A DNA stretch of 64,000 nt, taken from the NCBI GenBank assembly GCA_029203105.1, contig CP119318.1, forward strand, positions 4,850,501 to 4,914,500, in the 5' to 3' direction. This stretch comes from Candidatus Kaistia colombiensis (GTDB taxonomy: Bacteria; Pseudomonadota; Alphaproteobacteria; Rhizobiales; Kaistiaceae). Under the pieces are notes generated by a model. It was given only the letters and a program-made list of their open reading frames with translations. It was not told the origin of the DNA and ran no database searches. Below are positions 58,238 to 64,000 of this stretch, in pieces (within the stretch, counting starts at the first letter, position 1; each line of letters begins with the position of its first letter). The translations under genes were made by a program, and so were the position numbers.

Positions 58238-59020
58238 TCAAATCCCCGCATACCATTCATAGCCGCGGTCCTCCCAGAAGCCGCCCTGGCCGCCGTCGAT
58301 GTCGGCGAAATCGGTGACCGCCTCGATGCGCATGACGTATTTCGCCATCTTGTAGCCGAGCTGGCGCTCGACCCTGAGCCGCAGCGGCGCGCCATACGGG
58401 ACGGTCAATGTCTGGTCGTTCATCTCATAGGCCAGGATGGTCTGGGCATGGTTGGCGTCGGCCAGCCCGAGGCTCTCATAATATTTGGCGCCGCCGGTCA
58501 GCGTCTCGTCGAGCGTATCGGCGCAGTAGAACACGATGTAGCGCGCCGCGGGCTTCAGCCCGACCTTGTCGAGCAGGACCTTGAGCGGCACGCCCTTCCA
58601 TTTGCCGATGCAGCTCCAGCCCTCGACGCAGTCATGCCGGGTGATCTGGGTGCGCGAGGGCAGCGCGCGCAGCTCGGCCAGGGACCATTCCATCGGCCGC
58701 TCGACCAGGCCGCCGACCTTGAGCTTCCAATCCTGGAAGCCGTTTGCCGAAAGCGCGAGATAGTCCTCGTCCTGCGGGTCGGTGCTGCCGTTCGCCTTGA
58801 AATCGGGCGAGATGTCCGCCTCGGTATATTCGTGCGCCATGACATCGGGCCCGAGGATGGCGCGCTGCGCCGTCCGCGTCAGGGTCTCGGCCCGGAATAG
58901 CAGGCGGCGGAAGCTCTCGGAGCCGGAAAGCTGGTCGCAGCCGGCCAGCAGCAGCGTCGTGCCGAGCGCGAAGGTCCGGGTCAGGAAGCCGCGACGATCA
59001 AGGCCGTTCTCAGCGCGCAT
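58238..59020 (-). CDS. Molybdopterin-dependent oxidoreductase, sulfite oxidase / MsrP fold, Tat lipoprotein
   Basis: 260 residues. N-terminal LDRRGFLTRTF (8-18) is a twin-arginine motif, and TLLLAGC places a lipobox Cys at 28, so the enzyme is predicted to be a Tat-exported lipoprotein. Oxidoreductase molybdopterin domain 85-255, with Mo-ligand Cys131 in RHDCVEGWSCIGKW. VPYGAPLRLRVERQLGYKMA is typical of YedY/MsrP-like proteins. Overlaps the cytochrome b gene by 11 bp, the expected electron partner. It may reduce or oxidise a sulfur compound; the substrate is unknown. Confidence 0.9.
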   Translation of the reverse strand: MRAENGLDRRGFLTRTFALGTTLLLAGCDQLSGSESFRRLLFRAETLTRTAQRAILGPDVMAHEYTEADISPDFKANGSTDPQDEDYLALSANGFQDWKLKVGGLVERPMEWSLAELRALPSRTQITRHDCVEGWSCIGKWKGVPLKVLLDKVGLKPAARYIVFYCADTLDETLTGGAKYYESLGLADANHAQTILAYEMNDQTLTVPYGAPLRLRVERQLGYKMAKYVMRIEAVTDFADIDGGQGGFWEDRGYEWYAGI

Positions 59021-59852
59021 CGGGCTTCTCCTTCGGCTCGATGGCGTAGTTGCCGGTGATCATCGAGCGCAGATTGTTGAAGACGCCGGACACCAGCACC
59101 ATCACGACATGGACGACGACGAAGAGCGTCACCAGCGTCGCGCAGATGAAGTGGATGGTGCGCGCCGTCTGTCGCCCGCCGAACAGCTCGACCAGCCACG
59201 GAAAGGCGGCGTCGATGCCGGGCGACATGGTCAGCCCGGCCAGCACCAGCAGCGGCAGCACGATGACGACGATGCCGAAATAGGCGAGCTTCTGCAGCAC
59301 GTTGTAATGCCGCGCCTCGTCGCCTCTCGGGAAGCGGAGCCGCATATGCTCCCAGATCGACCCGCCGATATGGCGGAGCTGGTCCCGGCTCGGCACCAGT
59401 TCGCGCAGATGGCCCGTCGTCAGGCTCCAGGCGAGATAGACGAGGCCGTTGGCGACGAGCAGCCAGGCGAAGAAGAAGTGCCAGCGCCGGCCGGTGGCCA
59501 GATCCTGGTAGCTCGGCAGCGTCGCCCAGCTCGGAAAGCCGCGCTCGACCAGTTCGCCGTTCTCGCGCGAGACGCCGAGGACCCCGGTGGTGGTGAAGTC
59601 GTGGCCGAGGATGGTGGTGATGCCGACCGGGTTGTCATCGCTGTCCGGGGCCTGGCTCATGGCAAGCACGGGATGATCGAAATGCGACCGCTGGCCGAGA
59701 TAGAGCGCGGGGTGGGCATTGAAGATCTGCATGCCGCTCATCAGCAGCACGGCGATGCAGAGGACGTTGACCCAGTGCGTGATCCGCACCACCAGGCGGT
59801 GGCGGTAGATCAGCTGGCGTCGAGGGACACCTTCCTCCGAGATCGCAGACAT
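59010..59852 (-). CDS. Cytochrome b (thiosulfate-reductase / formate-dehydrogenase gamma type)
   Basis: 280 residues from the ATG at 59852, which has GGCGGAG eight bases upstream. Membrane helices carry haem-ligand His residues: YRHRLVVRITHWVNVLCIAVL (start), RWHFFFAWLLVANGLVYLAW, and TIHFICATLVTLFVVVHVVM. Cytochrome_b561/Ni_hydr_CYTB family with a long periplasmic loop (45-110). Connects the quinone pool to the molybdoenzyme encoded immediately downstream (11-bp overlap). Confidence 0.88.
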   Translation of the reverse strand: MSAISEEGVPRRQLIYRHRLVVRITHWVNVLCIAVLLMSGMQIFNAHPALYLGQRSHFDHPVLAMSQAPDSDDNPVGITTILGHDFTTTGVLGVSRENGELVERGFPSWATLPSYQDLATGRRWHFFFAWLLVANGLVYLAWSLTTGHLRELVPSRDQLRHIGGSIWEHMRLRFPRGDEARHYNVLQKLAYFGIVVIVLPLLVLAGLTMSPGIDAAFPWLVELFGGRQTARTIHFICATLVTLFVVVHVVMVLVSGVFNNLRSMITGNYAIEPKEKPDAR

Positions 59853-59923
59853 GGCCGGGCTCCGCCGGCCCGGCACGCGGTCGACATGGCCGCCCTCTCT
59901 CCGGGCCCGACCATTCTACGCCC

Positions 59924-59962
59924 AAAACGCCCGCGAAGTTTCGTCGATGACGCTTCGCGGGC
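59924..59962 (-). terminator. Terminator of the hydroxyacid dehydrogenase gene
   Basis: GCCCGCGAAG (59929-59938) and CTTCGCGGGC (59953-59962) form a perfect 10-bp stem, followed on the minus strand by GTTTTGGG. Lies 37 bp after the stop of the gene at 59999. Confidence 0.8.
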
Positions 59963-59998
59963 GCGAGGTCCCGATCACTCTTCCGACAGGCGGCGGCC

Positions 59999-60898
59999 TC
60001 AATCCTTCAGCTTGGTGCCGTTCTGCGCGGCGATGAAGTCCGACAGCATCGGCACGAACTTCTCCGCCTGGCCGGAAGCGGCCATGGCGGCGAAATTGTT
60101 CTTCACCGCGTCGCCGAGCGTGTTCACCACGCCGACCGAATCCGCCATCGACGTCAGATAGCGCAGATCCTTGTAGGCATTGGAGATCGTGAACGGATGG
60201 GCGTTCTCGTTGCGGTTGATCACGTAATTCATGAAGGTGTCGTAGAAGCCGCAATGCATGCGGCCCTTGCTGATCACCGAATGGAACGTGTCCGGCGTGA
60301 TGCCGACCTTCTGGCCGATGGCGAGCGCCTCGGAATAGAGCGCGGCATAGCCGAGCGACAGGAAGTTGTTGATCAGCTTCATCTTGTGGCCGGCGCCGAC
60401 CGGGCCGACATGCACGATCGTCGACGCCCAGCAGGCGATCAGCGGCTGGACCGAGGCAAACACCTCGTCGGAGGCGCCGACCAGCGCCTGCAGCGTGCCG
60501 GCCGCCGCGCCCGCCGGCGTGCCGCCGAGCGGCGCGTCGACCAGCGTCACCCCGGCCGCTTCCAGGCGGCCGGCGAGGCGCAGGGTCGAGGTTGGCTCGG
60601 CGGTCGAGCAATCGATGACGATCAGCCCCTTGCGCGCGCCGGCCAAAATGCCGTCCTTGCCCTCGATCACCGCCTCGACATCGCGCGAGCCGGTCACGCA
60701 GAGGAAAATCACGTCGGCGCCGCGCGCCATCTCGGCCGGCGTCTTCACCTCGCTGGCGCCCTTGGCGAGCAGGCGTTCGACCGCCTCGCGGCGGCGATTG
60801 GCCATGACGAGCAGCGGATTGCCCTTGGTGAGCAGGTTGGTCGCCATCCCCTCGCCCATGAATCCAAGCCCGATGAAGCCGACGGTGCGGTTCGACAT
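59999..60898 (-). CDS. NAD(P)-dependent beta-hydroxyacid dehydrogenase (3-hydroxyisobutyrate dehydrogenase family)
   Basis: 299 residues. Rossmann motif FIGLGFMGEGMATNL (8-22), CSTAEPTS near 97-104, DAPLGGTPAGAAAGTL (substrate loop, 121-135) and catalytic Lys174 in GHKMKLINNFLSLG. Length and motifs fit HIBADH, tartronate semialdehyde reductase or GLYR-type enzymes. Divergent from the GhrB-like gene at 61131; both would act on small hydroxy/oxo acids, which suggests a shared pathway. Confidence 0.9.
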   Translation of the reverse strand: MSNRTVGFIGLGFMGEGMATNLLTKGNPLLVMANRRREAVERLLAKGASEVKTPAEMARGADVIFLCVTGSRDVEAVIEGKDGILAGARKGLIVIDCSTAEPTSTLRLAGRLEAAGVTLVDAPLGGTPAGAAAGTLQALVGASDEVFASVQPLIACWASTIVHVGPVGAGHKMKLINNFLSLGYAALYSEALAIGQKVGITPDTFHSVISKGRMHCGFYDTFMNYVINRNENAHPFTISNAYKDLRYLTSMADSVGVVNTLGDAVKNNFAAMAASGQAEKFVPMLSDFIAAQNGTKLKD

Positions 60899-61130
60899 TG
60901 GCGCAACCCTCCCTGGGTGTTTGCATTTGATTTCATTCGCAGATTAGAGTGCGAAACCGCCTCAGGACAAGGCAAACCATCCGCCGGTCCCAGGAGAAAC
61001 ACCCACCGGATCGGATTGTCGGGACACCCCGCCCAATTCGGTCGCCCGAAGAATGTTAGCGATCACACCCGATCCGTCGCGGGCGACGCACCCGCCGGAA
61101 TCGCGCACCAGCCAGCCCCAAGGAGCCTCC

Positions 61131-62093
61131 ATGTCCCGGCCCGAACTGCTCATGCCCGGCCGCATGCAACAGAACGTCAACGATGCACTCGACGCCAGAT
61201 TTACCGTGCATCGTCTCTACGACGCCAAGGATCCGGCCGCCCTGCTGGCCGAAGTCGCGCCCCGCATCCAGGCCGTCGCCGTCGGCGGCGCGGTCGACGC
61301 GGCGCTGATGGACAAGCTGCCGAAGCTCGAGATCGTCGCCTCGTTCGGCGTCGGCTACGACCTCGTCGACGCCAAGCACGCCGCGACCAAGGGCGTCATC
61401 GTCACCAACACGCCGGACGTGCTGACCGAAGAAGTCGCCGACACGGCGCTCGGCCTGCTGCTGATGACCGTTCGCGAGCTGTCCGCCGCCGAGCGCTATC
61501 TGCGCGCCGGCAAGTGGCCCTCGGGCAATTTCCCACTCAGCGGCTCGCTGCGCGACCGCACCGTCGGCATTGTCGGCCTCGGCCGCATCGGCAAGGCAAT
61601 CGCCCGCCGTCTCGAGGCCTTCGACGTCAAGGTCGTCTACCACAACCGCCGGCCGGCCGAGGACGTCTCCTACAAGTACTATGCCGACCTGACCGAGATG
61701 GCTCGGGAAGTCGACACGCTGCTCTCCGTGCTGCCGGGCGGCGCCTCGACCGAGAAGGTGATCAATCGCGCCGTGCTCGACGCGCTCGGCCCGCAGGGCG
61801 TGCTCATCAATATCGGCCGCGGCACGGTCGTCGACGAGCCGGAGCTGATCAAGGCGCTGCAGGAGAAGCGCATCCTGGCCGCCGGCCTCGACGTATTCGA
61901 GAAGGAGCCGCAGGTTCCGGCCGAGCTGATCGCGCTCGAAAACGTCGTACTGCTGCCGCATGTCGGCTCGGCTTCGGTCTACACGCGCAACGCCATGGGC
62001 CAGCGCGTCGTCGACAACCTCTCCGCCTGGATCGACGGCACGCCGCCGCTCAGCCCGGTTTCAGAGACGCCGTTCACCGGCTGGAAGAAGTAG
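61131..62093 (+). CDS. D-2-hydroxyacid dehydrogenase (glyoxylate/hydroxypyruvate reductase type)
   Basis: 320 residues, start fixed by AAGGAG five bases upstream. NAD motif VGIVGLGRIGKAIARRL near 145-161 and complete catalytic triad: Arg230 (NIGRGTVVDE), Glu259 (DVFEKEP), His277 (LLPHVGSAS). FGVGYDLVD and LTEEVADTALGLLL fit the GhrB/GRHPR group. Cytosolic reduction of glyoxylate or hydroxypyruvate with NAD(P)H. An intact contrast to the degenerate relative at 25496. Confidence 0.92.
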   Translation: MSRPELLMPGRMQQNVNDALDARFTVHRLYDAKDPAALLAEVAPRIQAVAVGGAVDAALMDKLPKLEIVASFGVGYDLVDAKHAATKGVIVTNTPDVLTEEVADTALGLLLMTVRELSAAERYLRAGKWPSGNFPLSGSLRDRTVGIVGLGRIGKAIARRLEAFDVKVVYHNRRPAEDVSYKYYADLTEMAREVDTLLSVLPGGASTEKVINRAVLDALGPQGVLINIGRGTVVDEPELIKALQEKRILAAGLDVFEKEPQVPAELIALENVVLLPHVGSASVYTRNAMGQRVVDNLSAWIDGTPPLSPVSETPFTGWKK

Positions 62094-62494
62094 GGCTCCG
62101 CCCTTTTCGCCCCTCTCCCACTTGCGGGAGAGGGGCTGACTTCACCTCTCCCTGAGGGAGAGGTCGACGGCCGCAGGCCGGCGGGTGAGGGCTTACGGCC
62201 TCGCCGCGCCTGGCATTCCCGCGGCTGGCGCTTTATCCGGATGGTTCCCTAAACCCTCACCCGGAGCTTCGCTCCGACCTCTCCCTCAGGGAGAGGTAAA
62301 GAATGCACCGGGTCGCTTTCCAGCCTTGCGCGCCGTCATCGTCCCACGCTTGCCGTCATCCCGGCCCCCGAGCCGGGATCCATTCAGCCGAAGCATGGGA
62401 GGTTTTCACGCCTCGGAACCCGGCTGCATGGATCCCTGCTTTCGCAGGGATGACGGGGAGGTCAAACCTCACGCCGTCTCCCGTCTGCCCGCCC
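62094..62494. repeat. Stacked intergenic repeats: two-armed repeat copy 6 and a GTCATCCC element
   Basis: Three units in 400 bp. CCCCTCTCCC-ACTTGC-GGGAGAGGGG lies at 62111-62136. Copy 6 of the two-armed repeat is 62140-62300, with both outer palindromes intact. A unit at 62353-62455 starts GTCATCCCGGCCCCCGAGCC with GGGATCCAT and ends ATGGATCCCTGCTTTCGCAG with GGATGAC, so its ends are inverted. No gene lies here; flanking genes converge. Confidence 0.8.
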
Positions 62495-63250
62495 CTAGAG
62501 CGAGAAGCCGCCGTCGGACAAATAGACCTGGCCGGTGGTGTAACGGGACTCGTCCGAGGCCAGATAGAGCGCCAGCGACGCGATTTCCTCGGCCGTGCCG
62601 AGACGGCCCATCGGCTGGCGATCGATGAACTGCTGGCGGATCTCTTCCACCGTCTTGCCCTGCTTGGCCGCCTGCTCCTCGATCCGGCCGTCGAGCGACG
62701 GCGACTGGATCGTGCCCGGCGCGATCGAATTCACGCGGATGCCCTGGCGGATATAATCGGCGGCGACCGCCTTGGTCAGGCCGACGACGGCGGCCTTCGA
62801 GGCGCCATAGGCATAGCGGTTCGGAATACCGCGCACCGAACTGGCGCCCGACGAGATGTTGATGATCGAGCCGTCGCCCTTCGCCAGCATACCCGGCAGG
62901 AAAGCGCGGATGGTGCGGTGCATCGCCTTGGCGTTGATGTCGAAGGAGAGATCCCAGTCCTCGTCCGACGTCGTCAGCACCGTGCCGTGATGCACGAAGC
63001 CGGCGCAGTTGAAGAGAATGTCGACCGGCCCGACCTGGCTTGCCAGCGCATCAACCGCCGCCGTCGAGCGCACGTCGAGCGCGTGCACTTCTGCGACACC
63101 GCCGGCCTTGAGGTCAGCCATCAACTCCGGCTTCAGATCCGTGGCGATGACATGAGCGCCCTCGGCCGCGAAGGCGAGCGCCGTGGCATGGCCGATGCCG
63201 GCCCCTGCCGCCGTGAGAAAGGCGCGCTTGCCCTTGAGACGTCCCGTCAT
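62495..63250 (-). CDS. Short-chain dehydrogenase, 3-hydroxybutyrate dehydrogenase type 2 (DHRS6)-like
   Basis: 251 residues. Cofactor loop FLTAAGAGIGHATALAFAAEG, where TAA replaces TGG as in DHRS6/BDH2-type SDRs. NCAG at 81-84, NISSGASSVRGIPNRYAYGASKA with Tyr148 and Lys152, and terminal YLSDGGFSL. Probably oxidises a small hydroxy acid with NAD. Upstream on the same strand are two GNAT genes, with 42 bp between. Confidence 0.9.
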   Translation of the reverse strand: MTGRLKGKRAFLTAAGAGIGHATALAFAAEGAHVIATDLKPELMADLKAGGVAEVHALDVRSTAAVDALASQVGPVDILFNCAGFVHHGTVLTTSDEDWDLSFDINAKAMHRTIRAFLPGMLAKGDGSIINISSGASSVRGIPNRYAYGASKAAVVGLTKAVAADYIRQGIRVNSIAPGTIQSPSLDGRIEEQAAKQGKTVEEIRQQFIDRQPMGRLGTAEEIASLALYLASDESRYTTGQVYLSDGGFSL

Positions 63251-63292
63251 ATTTGCTCCTCCCGAGCGTGATGGTTGGTTGATCTGGATCGA

Positions 63293-63760
63293 TCAACCGT
63301 TGGATTGAAGATGGCGCAGCATATGCACGATGCGACGATCGCCGAGATCCTCGATCCACTCGATCGAGAAGCCTTTGCGGCCATACCACGCGACATTGCT
63401 GCGATAGAGTTCGTTGGTCAGCAGCCGCACCGTCGAGCGGCCGAGATGGCCCGCGCGAAGCGTCGCGGCTTCGAGCAGACGATTGCCAAGCCCGCCGCCC
63501 TTGCAACGGGGCGCGACCGAGACGCTCTCGATGTAGAGGTCCTCCGGCCGAAGCTGGAGGATCAGCGCGCCGGTGAGACCCGCCTCATCCTCGGCAAGCC
63601 AGACCTCCCAGTCGCGCAGGACGTCGGCGTAGTCCCACCGCAACGGCAAGGGCAAACGGCCAGCGACGATGCGGTTCGGCTCGTAGGCCGCTTCCTGCAT
63701 CGCAACCAGCGCGACGCGATCCGTCGCCACCGCGCGGCGCAGGCCCGGCAGATCGCTCAC
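63293..63760 (-). CDS. GNAT family N-acetyltransferase
   Basis: 155 residues from a GTG overlapping the upstream stop by 4 bp (GTGA). Motif A VSVAPRCKGGGLGNRLLEAA near 80-99; NVAWYGRKGFSIEWIED is the C-terminal GNAT segment. DLRGL-like N-terminus and EPNRIVAGRLPLPL suggest a small-molecule acetyltransferase. Translationally coupled to the preceding GNAT gene, so they share a transcript; possible partners are unknown. Confidence 0.85.
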   Translation of the reverse strand: MSDLPGLRRAVATDRVALVAMQEAAYEPNRIVAGRLPLPLRWDYADVLRDWEVWLAEDEAGLTGALILQLRPEDLYIESVSVAPRCKGGGLGNRLLEAATLRAGHLGRSTVRLLTNELYRSNVAWYGRKGFSIEWIEDLGDRRIVHMLRHLQSNG

Positions 63761-64000
63761 CGGGCGACGTCCGGCGTCAGCGCGGCGAGGCTCTGCTTCT
63801 GCCGGCCTTCGGCGTCGAAATTGGCCGGATCGAGCCAGGCCTCGAAGGCTGCCTTCACGCGGGGCCAATCGCCGTCGAGCATGGCGAACCAGGCCGTGTC
63901 GCGGTTGCGGCCCTTGACGATCATGTGCTGGCGGAACGTGCCCTCGTACTGGAAGCCGTAGCGCGCGGCCGCGCGCCGCGACGGCGCGTTCAGATCGTTG
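63757..64000 (-). CDS. GNAT acetyltransferase, RimL/RimJ type, 5' end beyond window
   Basis: Only the last 80 codons are inside the window. They read NDLNAPSRRAAARYGFQYEG, then TFRQHMIVKGRNRDTAWFAM and LDGDWPRVKAAFEAWL, the C-terminal pattern of RimL-like acetyltransferases (N-x-x-S-R-x-x-x-x-x-G-F-x-x-E-G and the closing W-F-x-M-L-D-x-x-W-P). Ends in a stop overlapping the next GNAT start. Substrate unknown. Confidence 0.8.
   Translation of the reverse strand, partial: NDLNAPSRRAAARYGFQYEGTFRQHMIVKGRNRDTAWFAMLDGDWPRVKAAFEAWLDPANFDAEGRQKQSLAALTPDVAR

Overview
The window looks like chromosomal DNA of a high-GC alphaproteobacterium of the Hyphomicrobiales (Rhizobiales). The support is gene content and order: homospermidine synthase next to a type III-fold ornithine/lysine decarboxylase, an MltB-type transglycosylase next to a DUF459 protein, a COG0523 GTPase next to a WD40 protein, an LdtR-like MarR regulator, a DUF1127 gene followed by CCUCCUCC-loop hairpins, and abundant palindromic intergenic repeats. 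I saw no tRNA, rRNA, CRISPR array, prophage or transposase gene. I cannot name the species.

Layout. 1-5.4 kb: partial aminotransferase with a DUF1330 gene, a divergent Lrp/AsnC regulator with a candidate operator, a lipase-like hydrolase, a small periplasmic protein, a small heat-shock protein with a sigma-32-type promoter and ROSE-like RNA thermometer, and threonine aldolase. 5.9-12.1 kb: gltBD glutamate synthase. 12.4-18 kb: cell-envelope genes (DUF459, MltB, galE, galU) and a quinone reductase. 18-32.2 kb: two divergent nitrogen-compound blocks. The minus-strand block is an NMT1-type ABC transporter with a cytosine-deaminase-like amidohydrolase and an FAD-linked oxidase, behind a good sigma-54 promoter match. 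The plus-strand block is a Rid-family protein, a creatininase-family hydrolase, a 2-hydroxyacid-dehydrogenase-like protein without its catalytic Arg and His, and a complete five-gene peptide-type ABC transporter. 32.6-36 kb: a frameshifted COG0523 metal GTPase, a WD40 protein, a small membrane protein and a GNAT. 36.2-36.6 kb: DUF1127 gene followed by a four-hairpin RNA whose loops carry anti-Shine-Dalgarno sequence (cuckoo/CcsR type). 37-40.3 kb: polyamine genes (hss, GNAT, decarboxylase); the decarboxylase reading frame is broken about a dozen times although its protein sequence is otherwise conserved. 41-44.8 kb: gamma-glutamyltransferase-like protein, amidase and LysR regulator. 45-46.8 kb: DUF1007 and NicO metal-efflux pair. 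47-64 kb: PuuD-like amidotransferase, orphan TRAP binding protein, 5'-nucleotidase, ferrochelatase, arabinose-5-phosphate isomerase, beta-barrel protein, MarR regulator, two exporters, a Tat-lipoprotein sulfite-oxidase-fold enzyme with its cytochrome b, three dehydrogenases and two GNATs.

A second layer is the repeats. Six copies of a 125-160 bp two-armed palindromic element, all in the same orientation, sit mostly between convergent genes. A composite element of about 225-250 bp occurs twice in opposite orientations. Other palindromes lie inside both ABC operons just after the binding-protein genes, where they could set transporter stoichiometry.

The observations I rate highest are the cuckoo-type RNA, the multiply frameshifted decarboxylase, the divergent N-compound locus with its degenerate dehydrogenase, the inverted composite repeats, and the heat-shock promoter/thermometer. 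None was checked by database search; all calls come from reading the sequence.
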